From: UBA910 sp964369145
GTDB taxonomy: Bacteria > Patescibacteriota > Minisyncoccia > Phycocordibacterales > DATDWN01
DNA length: 22,136 nucleotides
Direction of reading: 5' to 3'
Assembly (NCBI GenBank): GCA_964369145.1
Contig: CAYJEE010000012.1
Span: forward strand, 1-22,136
The translations under genes were made by a program, and so were the position numbers. The notes beneath the pieces are model-generated. The model ran no database searches. It was not told the origin of the DNA and saw only the letters and a program-made list of their open reading frames with translations. Of the stretch, positions 7,156 through 14,714 are shown piece by piece. The stretch's first letter is position 1; each line of letters opens with the position of its first letter.

Positions 7156-7170
7156 TCTAAATATTTCTGA

Positions 7171-7184
7171 TATAGTAGAAGCAT
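7171..7184 (+). promoter_or_regulatory. frr promoter -10 box
   Basis: TATAGT (7171-7176) ends 8 nt before ATG 7185. A weak TTTTTG at 7148-7153 lies 17 bp upstream, inside the U-tract of the preceding terminator. There is no Shine-Dalgarno motif. A leaderless or near-leaderless frr mRNA is expected. Confidence 0.55.
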
Positions 7185-7736
7185 ATGGCATACGATTTTA
7201 AAGATCTCAAAACAGGCATTAAAAGTGTGGAAGAGTGGCTCAAGGCAGAGTTTTCAGGTATTCGTACTGGCCGTGCGACTCCTGCGCTTCTCGACTCTGT
7301 AATGGTGGAGGCATATGGCTCACTGATGCCGATCAACCAGGTGGGGAGTATTTCAGTAGAAGATGCTCGTATGATGCGAGTCACTCCGTGGGACATGTCT
7401 CTCGCAAAGGCTGTAGAAAAAGCAATTATGCTTGCTGACCTCGGACTCTCACTTGCTACTGATGAAAAAGGTGTACGCGTGAGCTTCCCTGATCTCACTG
7501 CAGACAGACGAGCGAGTCTTATCAAACTCGCCAAACAAAAGCTCGAAGATGCACGCATCACACTCAGAGGTGAACGAGAAAAAACAATCAAGGATATTGA
7601 GAAACGAGAAAAAGATGGAGAAATATCTGAAGATGAAAAGTTTCGACTCAAAACTGAGCTTCAAAAGTATATTGATGAAGCGGGAGGAGTCCTCGAAGGA
7701 TTGTTTGCTAAAAAAGAGAAGGAAATATCAGAGTAG
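7185..7736 (+). CDS. frr: Ribosome recycling factor
   Basis: RRF works with EF-G to split ribosomes after termination. The 183-residue product has the normal family length and pattern. The long three-helix bundle begins LKTGIKSVEEWLKAEFSGIRTGRATPALLDSVMVEAYGS, where the GRATPALL motif is a family hallmark. The small beta domain follows, with LMPINQVGSISVEDARMMRVTPWD. The last helices are in the DLTADRRASLIKLAKQKLEDARITLRGER region. All key parts are present. It stands between the delta' gene and rseP. Confidence 0.97.
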   Translation: MAYDFKDLKTGIKSVEEWLKAEFSGIRTGRATPALLDSVMVEAYGSLMPINQVGSISVEDARMMRVTPWDMSLAKAVEKAIMLADLGLSLATDEKGVRVSFPDLTADRRASLIKLAKQKLEDARITLRGEREKTIKDIEKREKDGEISEDEKFRLKTELQKYIDEAGGVLEGLFAKKEKEISE

Positions 7737-7740
7737 TCAT

Positions 7741-7822
7741 AAGTCCTTAAAGTCTATAAAGTCCATCAAGTCAGGACTTGAATGCATTTACTTTCGACTT
7801 TACGGACTTGATGGACTTTTAA
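7741..7822. repeat. 9-bp-period AAGTC repeats facing their inverted copy
   Basis: Four tandem 9-mers start with AAGTC (7741, 7750, 7759, 7768). About 20 bp later come three 9-mers starting with GACTT (7796, 7805, 7814). The two blocks are inverted relative to each other and give a perfect 15-bp stem (7758-7772 with 7805-7819). The element fills most of the frr-rseP gap. It could act as a terminator or processing hairpin, although the T-run after it is short. Confidence 0.7.
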
Positions 7823-7832
7823 CTTTTAAATC

Positions 7833-8948
7833 ATGTCTGTCATCATATTCATCATCATTCTCGCTGTTTTGATTTTTGTCCACGAACTTGGACACTTTTT
7901 GGTTGCCAAAAAGTCAGGTATCAGGGTAGATGAGTTTGGACTCGGTTTTCCTCCAAAACTGATATCAAAAAAAGTAGGGGAGACACTTTATACACTCAAC
8001 GCTATTCCATTTGGTGGTTTTGTAAAGATTTTCGGTGAAGATCCACATCTTCAGGATATACAAGAAGGAGAAAAGGGGAGAAGTTTTTATTATAAACCGA
8101 AATATATTCAGGCACTTGTGCTTGTGGCAGGTGTTGCATTTAACATAATTTTTGCGGGACTACTTCTCTCGATTGGTTTTATGATTGGTCAGCCGGCGAC
8201 CGCAGACACATCTCGATTTGGTGAAATACAAAATCCAAAACTCGTGATTACCTCTGTCCTTCCGGGAAGTCCTGCACAGAAAGCGGGACTTGTGGGAGGA
8301 GATGCTATTTTATTTGTTGAAGCAAGCGGAAATACACAAGGTGCTCAGCTCGATACTGAGGGGAATCTCACCCCAGAAAAAGTAAGTGAGGTGATCGGAA
8401 ATTCTAATGGCGAAAAAATCACTCTACTCTATCAGCGTGGTAGTGATGCTCCAGCGACTGCATTTATCACACCAGTCGATACGATAGTGCCCGGGAGAAA
8501 AGCCGTCGGTATCTCGATGGATACCGTGGGTACTCTGAAGCTTCCTCCTCACACCGCGCTTCTTCAGGGGGCGATTACTACAGCAGAGCTCACCTGGGCA
8601 ACTGCAAAAGGACTCGGTACATTTTTGTGGAGTGTGGTTACACTACAGTCAAACTTTTCTCAAGTCTCAGGCCCAGTCGGTATTGCGGGGGTGGTCAAGG
8701 ATGCAAGTAAGCTTGGCTTTACATACGTCATGTCACTCACTGCACTCATCTCTATCAATCTCGCAGTGATCAACCTCGTACCATTTCCAGCGCTCGATGG
8801 GGGACGACTTTTGTTTGTGGCAGTAGAAGCGGTGACGAGACGAAAAATCCCGAGCAAGGTGGCGACATGGGTCAATGCATCTGGCTTCATACTCTTATTG
8901 ATTTTGATGGCAGTGGTTACCCTCAATGACATCGTGAAGTTGTTCTAA
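7833..8948 (+). CDS. rseP: Site-2 intramembrane protease RseP
   Basis: This zinc protease cuts substrates inside the membrane, for example anti-sigma factors. The 371-residue protein has HELGH (17-21) in the first membrane helix, with His17, Glu18 and His21 as catalytic and zinc residues. A further membrane helix covers about 95-118. One PDZ domain lies around 137-220 (VITSVLPGSPAQKAGLVGGDAILFV). The second zinc motif is NLVPFPALDGGRL (314-326, ligand Asp322), followed by a last membrane helix. There is one PDZ domain instead of the two in E. coli RseP. ATG 7833 gives a proper first membrane helix. No clear promoter was found, so it may be cotranscribed with frr. Confidence 0.95.
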   Translation: MSVIIFIIILAVLIFVHELGHFLVAKKSGIRVDEFGLGFPPKLISKKVGETLYTLNAIPFGGFVKIFGEDPHLQDIQEGEKGRSFYYKPKYIQALVLVAGVAFNIIFAGLLLSIGFMIGQPATADTSRFGEIQNPKLVITSVLPGSPAQKAGLVGGDAILFVEASGNTQGAQLDTEGNLTPEKVSEVIGNSNGEKITLLYQRGSDAPATAFITPVDTIVPGRKAVGISMDTVGTLKLPPHTALLQGAITTAELTWATAKGLGTFLWSVVTLQSNFSQVSGPVGIAGVVKDASKLGFTYVMSLTALISINLAVINLVPFPALDGGRLLFVAVEAVTRRKIPSKVATWVNASGFILLLILMAVVTLNDIVKLF

Positions 8949-9069
8949 AAAGAGTAAAATTACCTCATCTACTTTGTCGCAATGCAGGTTTTTTCGTTCA
9001 CCTTACAGCTAGTAAGGCTTACTCAAAAACCTTTTTGCTTCGCGTATCTGAGGCAATTTAACTCTTTTT
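8947..9069. repeat. Large imperfect inverted repeat with internal hairpins
   Basis: The outer arms (8947-8967 and 9049-9069) pair with two mismatches: AAAAAGAGT, AAATT and CCTCA on the left face their complements on the right. Inside, AGGTTTTT (8986 onward) can pair with AAAAACCT, and CCTTAC (9001-9006) pairs with GTAAGG (9012-9017). The whole is about 123 nt and begins at the rseP stop codon. It has no long open frame. It could be a complex terminator, a structured RNA or a miniature mobile repeat. Confidence 0.65.
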
Positions 9070-9128
9070 GAAGTGAGCCTATTTAAATACTTTTTTATAA
9101 CAAATTCAAACTAAATTTTTTTCGACTC

Positions 9129-9160
9129 TAAAATAATGGCTTAATACAGCCATTATTTTA
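9129..9160. terminator. Bidirectional terminator hairpin
   Basis: A perfect 13-bp stem (TAAAATAATGGCT, 9129-9141, with its complement at 9148-9160) has a 6-nt loop and a T-run within the right arm. It probably ends rseP transcription and insulates the promoter that follows. Confidence 0.75.
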
Positions 9161-9199
9161 CTACACCCATCGACAAAATTGATTTTCGTGTTAAATCGC

Positions 9200-9227
9200 T
9201 TGACAGTTTTTGTGGGTGTGCTATAGT
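9200..9227 (+). promoter_or_regulatory. Strong promoter running into gap 2
   Basis: TTGACA (9200-9205), a 16-bp spacer and TATAGT (9222-9227) make a near-consensus sigma-70 promoter. It ends exactly at the gap edge, so what it transcribes is not visible. Confidence 0.75.
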
Positions 9228-9327
9228 NNNNNNNNNNNNNNNNNNNNNNNNNNNNNNNNNNNNNNNNNNNNNNNNNNNNNNNNNNNNNNNNNNNNNNNNN
9301 NNNNNNNNNNNNNNNNNNNNNNNNNNN
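9228..9327. other. Scaffold gap 2 (100 N)
   Basis: Exactly 100 N of presumably unknown true length, bounded by a promoter on the left and a hairpin on the right. Confidence 0.98.
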
Positions 9328-9360
9328 TCTACTAGGGTAACCCTAGTAGATTTTGTGGAT
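9328..9360 (+). terminator. Hairpin leaving gap 2, probable terminator
   Basis: TCTACTAGGG (9328-9337) and CCCTAGTAGA (9341-9350) form a perfect 10-bp stem with a 3-nt TAA loop, followed by TTTTGTGGATTTT. The left arm may extend into the gap. It lies just upstream of the proS promoter, so it could end a transcript that begins at 9200-9227. Confidence 0.6.
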
Positions 9361-9361
9361 T

Positions 9362-9396
9362 TTGACCGCTCTATGTAAACGCGTTATGATGAAGCG
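9362..9396 (+). promoter_or_regulatory. proS leaderless promoter
   Basis: TTGACC (9362-9367), a 17-bp spacer and TATGAT (9385-9390) are followed by 6 nt and ATG 9397. The usual start distance puts the first transcribed base at or next to the start codon. Confidence 0.8.
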
Positions 9397-10617
9397 ATGA
9401 GACAAACACAACTTTTTACCAAAACACGAAAAGAAGCACCGGCGGATGAGGTGTCAAAAAATGCACAGCTTTTGATCCGTGCAGGATTTATTCAGAAAGA
9501 AATGGCAGGAGTGTATACTTTTCTTCCGCTCGGCTTTCGTGTACTTAAGAATATTGAACAAGTAATCCGAGAAGAGATGAATACTATTGGTGGGCAGGAA
9601 ATGTTTCTTACTGCACTACAGGACAAAGAAGTTTGGGGGAAGACCGGGCGTTTTTCTGACGATGTGCTTGATGTGTGGTTTAAAACAGAACTTAAAGCAG
9701 GGGGAGAGACTGCACTTGCTCCTACACATGAAGAGCCGATCACTCGTGTGATGACAAATCATATCAGCTCGTACAAAGACCTTCCGGTGTATGCATATCA
9801 GTTTCAAACAAAGTTTCGAAATGAAGTTCGAGCAAAAAGCGGTATTATGCGAGGACGAGAATTTATGATGAAAGATTTGTATTCTTTTGACACTGATCAG
9901 GATGGACTTGATGCATTTTATGAAAAAGTTGCTGATGCATACAAAATTATATTTGATCGAGTAGGTATTGGTCATCTGACATATAAAACATTTGCATCAG
10001 GTGGTGCGTTTGCAAAATTCAGTCATGAATTTCAAACGATCTGCGATGCGGGAGAAGATGTGATCTATGTACATGAGGGTAAACAAATAGCAATCAATGA
10101 AGAGGTTCTTTTGCCGGAAGTGCTCGAAGAGCTTGGTGTGAGTAAGTATGATTTAGTTCCACAGAAATCGATCGAAGTGGGAAATATTTTCAAACTTGGA
10201 ATAAAATACTCTGAGCCACTTGGACTTATGTATACAGACGAAGAAGGGAATTCGAAACCTGTGGTGATGGGTTCGTATGGTATTGGCCCAGGACGTTTGA
10301 TGGGGACTATTGTCGAACTTCTTTCAGACGAAAAAGGAATTGTATGGCCTGAGGCAGTGGCGCCGTTTCGAGTACATTTGGTGACTCTTGGAAACTCTCC
10401 AGAGGTTGCGGTGGCAGGTGATCTCTTCTACGAAAAGCTCAAAACACTCGGTGTGGAAACTCTCTACGATGACCGAGACCTCCGTCCCGGAGAAAAATTT
10501 GCAGATTCTGACTTGATCGGTATTCCGACTCGTGTAGTCATCTCAGAAAAGACACTCCAGGCAGGGAAGCTTGAAGTAAAAAAAAGAACTGCAACTGAAG
10601 CAGAAATGATGGATGAG
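9397..10617 (+). CDS. proS: Prolyl-tRNA synthetase, 3' cut by gap
   Basis: This class II enzyme charges tRNA(Pro). The first 407 residues are visible. The N-terminus MRQTQLFTKTRKEAP is typical, and the TALAPTHEE loop binds substrate. Motif 2 is FRNEVRAKSGIMRGREFMMKDLYSF and motif 3 is VMGSYGIGPGRLMGTIVE. The anticodon-binding domain begins at VAPFRVHLVTLG and continues through YDDRDLRPGEKFADSDLIGIP. The large editing insertion of E. coli-type ProS between motifs 2 and 3 is absent. Only a short DAGEDVIYVHEGKQIAINEEVLL stretch remains, so misacylated Ala-tRNA(Pro) would not be cleared in cis. The gap takes only the last residues, judging by the usual size of the short form. The start is set by the promoter 6 bp upstream. 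Confidence 0.95.
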
Positions 10618-10717
10618 NNNNNNNNNNNNNNNNNNNNNNNNNNNNNNNNNNNNNNNNNNNNNNNNNNNNNNNNNNNNNNNNNNNNNNNNNNNNNNNNNNN
10701 NNNNNNNNNNNNNNNNN
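10618..10717. other. Scaffold gap 3 (100 N)
   Basis: Exactly 100 N between the end of the proS anticodon domain and the promoter of mreB copy 2. The frames that run through it on both strands are artefacts. Confidence 0.98.
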
Positions 10718-10723
10718 AAAGTG

Positions 10724-10756
10724 TTTACAGACTGTAAACTCTGGTATGATGGTGGT
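10724..10756 (+). promoter_or_regulatory. mreB copy 2 leaderless promoter
   Basis: TTTACA (10724-10729), a 15-bp spacer and TATGAT (10745-10750) are followed by 6 nt and ATG 10757. A small inverted repeat, GTTTAC-AGACT-GTAAAC (10723-10739), overlaps the -35 box and could be an operator or the end of the proS terminator. Confidence 0.6.
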
Positions 10757-11818
10757 ATGTTACGCGCACTCGAACGGTTTCGACATATGGTTTCCAATGA
10801 CATCGGTATCGACTTGGGTACTGCAAATACGCTCGTGTATGTTCGTGGAAAAGGGATTACGATCAATGAACCTTCGGTCGTCGCAGTCAATCAAAAGACG
10901 GGGCGAGTGGTGGCGGTAGGGACAGATGCAAAAAATATGCTCGGGCGCACACCGGGGCATATTGTCGCGGTGCGCCCACTCGTCGACGGAGTGATTTCTG
11001 ACTTTGAAGTGACCGAAGAGATGATTACCTACTTACTCAACAAAGCACAAAAAGATAATAAAAAACTGATCGGCCCGCGGGTGGTGGTGGGAGTGCCGTC
11101 AGGTATTACAAACGTAGAGATTCGTGCGGTACGAGATGCGACAAAAAATGCTGGAGCGAGTGAGGTGCATATCGTCGAAGAGCCGATGGCTGCAGCTATC
11201 GGTATCCGCTTGCCAGTGATGGAGCCTGTCGGGAACCTCATTGTTGATATCGGTGGAGGGACGACGGATATTGCGGTGATCTCTCTTGGTGGTGTGGTGC
11301 GTTCAAAAAATCTCCGCATCGCAGGAGACAAACTCAACACGGACATTATCTCGTATGTGCGCAGTGAATTTAAAATCTTGATTGGTGAAAAGACGGCAGA
11401 AGATGTAAAAATAAAAATAGGTGCAATACTCCCGGGAGCGACTCCACTGGAAGCCTCTATCAAAGGTCGTGACCTGATCACCGGGCTTCCTCGAGAAGTG
11501 ATTGTGACTGATTCTGATATTCGAGAAGCGATCTCTCAGTCGATCGATACACTCGTGGAGTCTGTAAAAGAAGTGCTCGAAATAACACCACCTGAAATTG
11601 TTTCTGACGTGATGCAACGAGGTATTTATCTTGCCGGAGGGGGTGCATTGATCCCTGGGCTCGCCTCAGTGATCGAAGAATACACAAAAATCACTGTACA
11701 TATCGCACCTGATCCTCTAACTGCAGTGTGTCGTGGTACCGGTGTTATACTTGAAAATATAGATCTCTACCGAGAAGTCTTAATCGCAAACGAAGATGAA
11801 CTCCCTCCTAAAAAGTAA
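10757..11818 (+). CDS. mreB: MreB actin homologue, copy 2
   Basis: This 353-residue protein is complete and is the first gene of the mreB-mreC-mreD-mrdA elongation cluster. The motifs are canonical: GIDLGTANTLVYV, the RTPGHIVAVRPLVDGVI block, VEEPMAAAIG, LIVDIGGGTTDIAVISLGG, EKTAEDVKIKIG, YLAGGGALIPGL and APDPLTAVCRGTG. The start at 10757 gives a short amphipathic N-terminus (MLRALERFRHMV) suited to membrane binding, and a TATGAT box ends 6 bp upstream. An internal ATG at 10787 is an alternative start. The gene overlaps mreC by 23 bp. It is closer to textbook MreB than copy 1, so it is the likely main elongasome filament. Confidence 0.97.
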   Translation: MLRALERFRHMVSNDIGIDLGTANTLVYVRGKGITINEPSVVAVNQKTGRVVAVGTDAKNMLGRTPGHIVAVRPLVDGVISDFEVTEEMITYLLNKAQKDNKKLIGPRVVVGVPSGITNVEIRAVRDATKNAGASEVHIVEEPMAAAIGIRLPVMEPVGNLIVDIGGGTTDIAVISLGGVVRSKNLRIAGDKLNTDIISYVRSEFKILIGEKTAEDVKIKIGAILPGATPLEASIKGRDLITGLPREVIVTDSDIREAISQSIDTLVESVKEVLEITPPEIVSDVMQRGIYLAGGGALIPGLASVIEEYTKITVHIAPDPLTAVCRGTGVILENIDLYREVLIANEDELPPKK

Positions 11819-12587
11819 ACCAAAAAGTTCGGTAAAAAAATTTACGGTTCTTACGGTACTGGTTTGTCTCTGTGTAGTCGGTCTGCAGTATGTATTTCCA
11901 CATTTCTTACGCACCACGATGTACATCACCGCAAAGCCTTTGTGGTATGTCCGTGATGCGACATATGCATCCGTCTCAGATTTTTGGGGATATTTTGAAG
12001 GGATCGATGCGTTGCAAGAACAAAATAATTTGTTACGACAAGATCTTGAAGCACTGCGAGTAAAAGAGATGGAGTTTGCTCAGATGAAAGTTTTGTACGA
12101 AGACATAAGAGGATTATCTACTACATCAGCTTCTGTGGCAAAAACCCTTGCTCGAGTACTCTCAAAACCACCCTTTACTCCGTACGACTCTTTTGTGGTG
12201 GATGTGGGGAGTGATTCTGGTATTGAGGTAGGTGATCTGGTATATGCGCACAATGCGCTTGCGATCGGGAGAATTTCGCATGTTGCAGAGTCTATGTCTA
12301 CGGTGACTTTATTTTCATCGGGTGGCGAGGTTCAAGAATTTGAAGTCTTGCGTACCGGCACATCGGTAGAAGCGTATGGAAAAGGTGGTGGCAATTTTGA
12401 ACTCTATGTGCCGAAAGATTTTGATGTGGTAGAAGGTGATGTGTTGCAAGAGCCATCTTCTGGGCTGAGTGCGGTCGCGACGGTGTACAGCGTCGACAAG
12501 ACATCACAAAATTCATTTAAAAAGGTGTATGCGCGAGTCCCGTTGCCGGTGTTTCAGTCGAGGTTTGTATTGATTGGTGATTTCTAA
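11796..12587 (+). CDS. mreC: Rod shape-determining protein MreC
   Basis: MreC links the MreB filament to PBP2 on the outer face of the membrane. The 263-residue product has a basic N-terminus (KSKPKSSVKK), one membrane helix (about 15-35) and a coiled coil around residues 68-100 (IDALQEQNNLLRQDLEALR). The double beta-barrel domain follows, with ARVLSKPPFTPYDSFVVDVGSDSGIEVGDLVYA and a TVTLFSSGG turn. It begins inside the last 23 bp of mreB, indicating translational coupling, and ends one base before the MreD-like start. No Shine-Dalgarno motif is visible. Confidence 0.93.
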   Translation: MNSLLKSKPKSSVKKFTVLTVLVCLCVVGLQYVFPHFLRTTMYITAKPLWYVRDATYASVSDFWGYFEGIDALQEQNNLLRQDLEALRVKEMEFAQMKVLYEDIRGLSTTSASVAKTLARVLSKPPFTPYDSFVVDVGSDSGIEVGDLVYAHNALAIGRISHVAESMSTVTLFSSGGEVQEFEVLRTGTSVEAYGKGGGNFELYVPKDFDVVEGDVLQEPSSGLSAVATVYSVDKTSQNSFKKVYARVPLPVFQSRFVLIGDF

Positions 12588-12588
12588 T

Positions 12589-12825
12589 ATGAATTATGCA
12601 CGACTATCATTTTTTGCGGTAATGTTGATAAGTTTTTTCTTTGTGCCTTGGTGGATGGTGTATGTAGCGGTGATTGTCTACAGTGTGTATTACACTCCCA
12701 CATTTGAGATTATTGCACTCGGTCTGCTCACAGATATGCTCTATGGCTCACTGTATGTACATACGATCAGTATCTCTCTCTGGAGTATTGTGGTCTATGC
12801 TGTTCGGTCACGGGTGAGGTTGTGA
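12589..12825 (+). CDS. mreD: Very short MreD-like membrane protein
   Basis: The 78-residue, strongly hydrophobic protein can form about three membrane helices. The segment GLLTDMLYGSLYVHTISISLW matches the MreD signature (GLL-x-D-x-x-x-G), and the gene sits exactly where mreD belongs, between mreC and mrdA. Typical MreD has about 160 residues and five or six helices, so this is roughly the C-terminal half of the family. ATG 12589, one base after the mreC stop, is preferred over an in-frame TTG at 12574 inside mreC. The symbol rests on motif plus position. A mere hydrophobic remnant cannot be excluded. Confidence 0.65.
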   Translation: MNYARLSFFAVMLISFFFVPWWMVYVAVIVYSVYYTPTFEIIALGLLTDMLYGSLYVHTISISLWSIVVYAVRSRVRL

Positions 12826-12837
12826 TACTATGGGTAC
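12826..12837 (+). promoter_or_regulatory. Possible mrdA leaderless promoter
   Basis: TACTAT (12826-12831) ends 6 nt before ATG 12838, the same geometry as at other starts in the window. It overlaps the TGA stop region of the MreD-like gene. No convincing -35 was found, so mrdA may be read both from here and from the mreB promoter. Confidence 0.5.
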
Positions 12838-14541
12838 ATGATTTCTTGGATTAGATCATTGTTTACATTCAAAAAACAATACAAAGACATCGCTCCTGAT
12901 GAGATTTTTCTTGATTCACAAAATCTACCACAGTTTGATGTGTATCAGTTTGAAGGTCGCATCGAGCAGCCCATCTCAAAACGAACCCTCTCTTTACTTC
13001 TTGTGTTGTTTTTAGTTGTGGGAGGTGTATTTATATATAAAATATGGGATTTACAAGTGGTAGAAGGTAAAGGATATGCATTGAAAAGTGAAAACAATAG
13101 ACTTGCGGATTCGATTGTCTTTGCAAACAGAGGTGTGATTTTCGATAGAAATGATGTACCACTCGTCTGGAACGATTTGAATAAAACAAACGGTGATTTT
13201 GCAACGCGTATGTATGCGACATCGACAGGGCTTTCTACAGTACTCGGATATGTAAAGTATCCCACCAAAGATTCTTCCGGGTTTTATTATCAGACCGCGT
13301 ATATTCCCAAAGATGGAATAGAAAAAATGTATAATTCGATTCTTTCGGGGACAAATGGATATAAATTTACCGAAACAACCGCTCGAGGAAATGTCACTGA
13401 TTTTCAGATCGTCGAGCCACCACAAGATGGTGGCAATCTCCATGTGTCGATTGATATGGGAGTACAAAAGAGCATGTACACCGCAATGCTAGAGTATACA
13501 TCGCGTGCGGGGTATCGCGGGGGAGGAGGGGTGATCATGGATATAGAAACAGGGGAGATTATCGCTATGGCGAGCTTTCCTGAATATGATTCCAATATTC
13601 TTTCGCTCGGATCTGATAGTAAAAAAATAAATGAATATCTCACCAATAAAAACAACCCCTTTTTAAATCGAGTGGTAGCGGGACTCTATACACCCGGATC
13701 CATCGTGAAGCCTTTTATTGCGATGGGAGCGTTGACTGAGAAAATTATTGATCCTAAAAAACAGATTCTTTCGACGGGCTCTCTTTCGATTCCCAATCCG
13801 TACAATCCTGATAAGCCGACAATCTTTCGTGATTGGAAAGCTCATGGACTCGTCGATCTCCGTCGTGCGATCGCAGTATCTTCAAACGTCTATTTCTTTG
13901 AAGTGGGAGGTGGATTTGCAGGACAAAAAGGGTTGGGTATTTCAAATATAGAAAAATACATGCGCATGTTTGGTTTTGGAGAAAAGACAGGTATCGAAAG
14001 TTATGGAGAAAAAGCGGGGGTGATACCAAACCCGACCTGGAAGAAAAGTTTGTTTGGTGAAGAAGAGTGGAGACTCGGAGATACCTACAACACATCGATC
14101 GGGCAATACGGTGTACAAGTGACACCTCTTCAGGCAGTGCGAGCGATCGGTGCGATCGCAAACGGTGGGAAACTTTTGTACCCGACAGTGATAAAGCCGA
14201 CAAGTGCGTATCAGAGTTTGTCTGTACCTGTACCACTCGCAGAATCTGATTTTGTTATTGTGCGTGAAGGGATGAGGATGACGGTGACCGAGGGTACTGC
14301 TCAGTCTCTCAATTTTCCATTTGTAAAAGTGTCTGCAAAGACTGGTACCGCGGAGCTCGGGCCGACAAAAAGTCTCGTCAACTCATGGACGGTTGGTTTC
14401 TTTCCTGCAGACAAACCTCGGTATGCATTTGCAGTGGTGATGGAAAAAGGAAGAGCAAACAACCAAGTCGGCGCGACTTTGATTATGAGGGATGTTCTCC
14501 AATGGATGCAATTAAATGCACCTGAATATTTTACGGAGTAG
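12838..14541 (+). CDS. mrdA: Penicillin-binding protein 2 (elongation transpeptidase)
   Basis: The 567-residue class B PBP cross-links peptidoglycan during side-wall growth. It has a cytoplasmic tail of about 50 residues and one membrane helix (about 50-68). A juxtamembrane block ANRGVIFDRNDVPLVWN is typical of PBP2. The transpeptidase domain has Ser288-x-x-Lys291 (GSIVKP), Ser348-Ser349-Asn350 and Lys501-Thr502-Gly503 (SAKTGTAEL). All catalytic motifs are intact. The FGFGEKTGIESYGEKAGVIPNP loop is also typical of PBP2. It is the last gene of the mre cluster and is followed by a GC-rich structured region instead of a plain terminator. Confidence 0.95.
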   Translation: MISWIRSLFTFKKQYKDIAPDEIFLDSQNLPQFDVYQFEGRIEQPISKRTLSLLLVLFLVVGGVFIYKIWDLQVVEGKGYALKSENNRLADSIVFANRGVIFDRNDVPLVWNDLNKTNGDFATRMYATSTGLSTVLGYVKYPTKDSSGFYYQTAYIPKDGIEKMYNSILSGTNGYKFTETTARGNVTDFQIVEPPQDGGNLHVSIDMGVQKSMYTAMLEYTSRAGYRGGGGVIMDIETGEIIAMASFPEYDSNILSLGSDSKKINEYLTNKNNPFLNRVVAGLYTPGSIVKPFIAMGALTEKIIDPKKQILSTGSLSIPNPYNPDKPTIFRDWKAHGLVDLRRAIAVSSNVYFFEVGGGFAGQKGLGISNIEKYMRMFGFGEKTGIESYGEKAGVIPNPTWKKSLFGEEEWRLGDTYNTSIGQYGVQVTPLQAVRAIGAIANGGKLLYPTVIKPTSAYQSLSVPVPLAESDFVIVREGMRMTVTEGTAQSLNFPFVKVSAKTGTAELGPTKSLVNSWTVGFFPADKPRYAFAVVMEKGRANNQVGATLIMRDVLQWMQLNAPEYFTE

Positions 14542-14569
14542 TAAAATTACGAGGAGCTCAATAAGAATA

Positions 14570-14686
14570 CTTTCCAGAGCTTCCCTCAAACCCCCTGCGG
14601 GGTTCTCGGCTGTCCTCAGTCTAAACCTGTCAAGAACGGGGTGCCTTGACAGGTCCATGCTTTGGGCTTGCGGGGGCTCCGGAAAG
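14570..14686. other. GC-rich structured element after mrdA, possible ncRNA
   Basis: This stretch is clearly richer in GC than its surroundings and can fold as a closed unit. The outer stem pairs 14570-14580 with 14676-14686 (10 of 11 positions). Inside, AACCCC (14589-14594) pairs with GGGGTT (14599-14604), and ACCTGTCAAG (14625-14634) pairs perfectly with CTTGACAGGT (14645-14654). Frames on both strands cross it, but none looks like a protein. It does not match the landmarks of tRNA, tmRNA, SRP RNA or RNase P RNA that I know. It may be a structured RNA, a 3' UTR element or a dispersed repeat. Confidence 0.5.
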
Positions 14687-14714
14687 CATTCGCATCGATC
14701 TCCAAGCGAGAGAC

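Larger units (their letters stand above)
9070..9227. other. Non-coding spacer before gap 2
   Basis: Together with the inverted repeat before it and the gap after it, this belongs to a 448-bp stretch (8949-9396) without a detectable gene. It holds AT-rich filler, a terminator hairpin (9129-9160) and a promoter (9200-9227). No convincing open frame was seen on either strand. Confidence 0.6.

Noticed and set aside
8949..9396. tRNA or rRNA genes in the longest non-coding stretch
   Set aside because: No cloverleaf with a T-loop GGTTCRA-like motif or other RNA landmark could be found in the visible bases. Only the gap could hide one.
10613..10756. Extension of mreB copy 2 through gap 3
   Set aside because: The frame is open only because of the N run. 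ATG 10757, with a -10 box 6 bp upstream, is the supported start.
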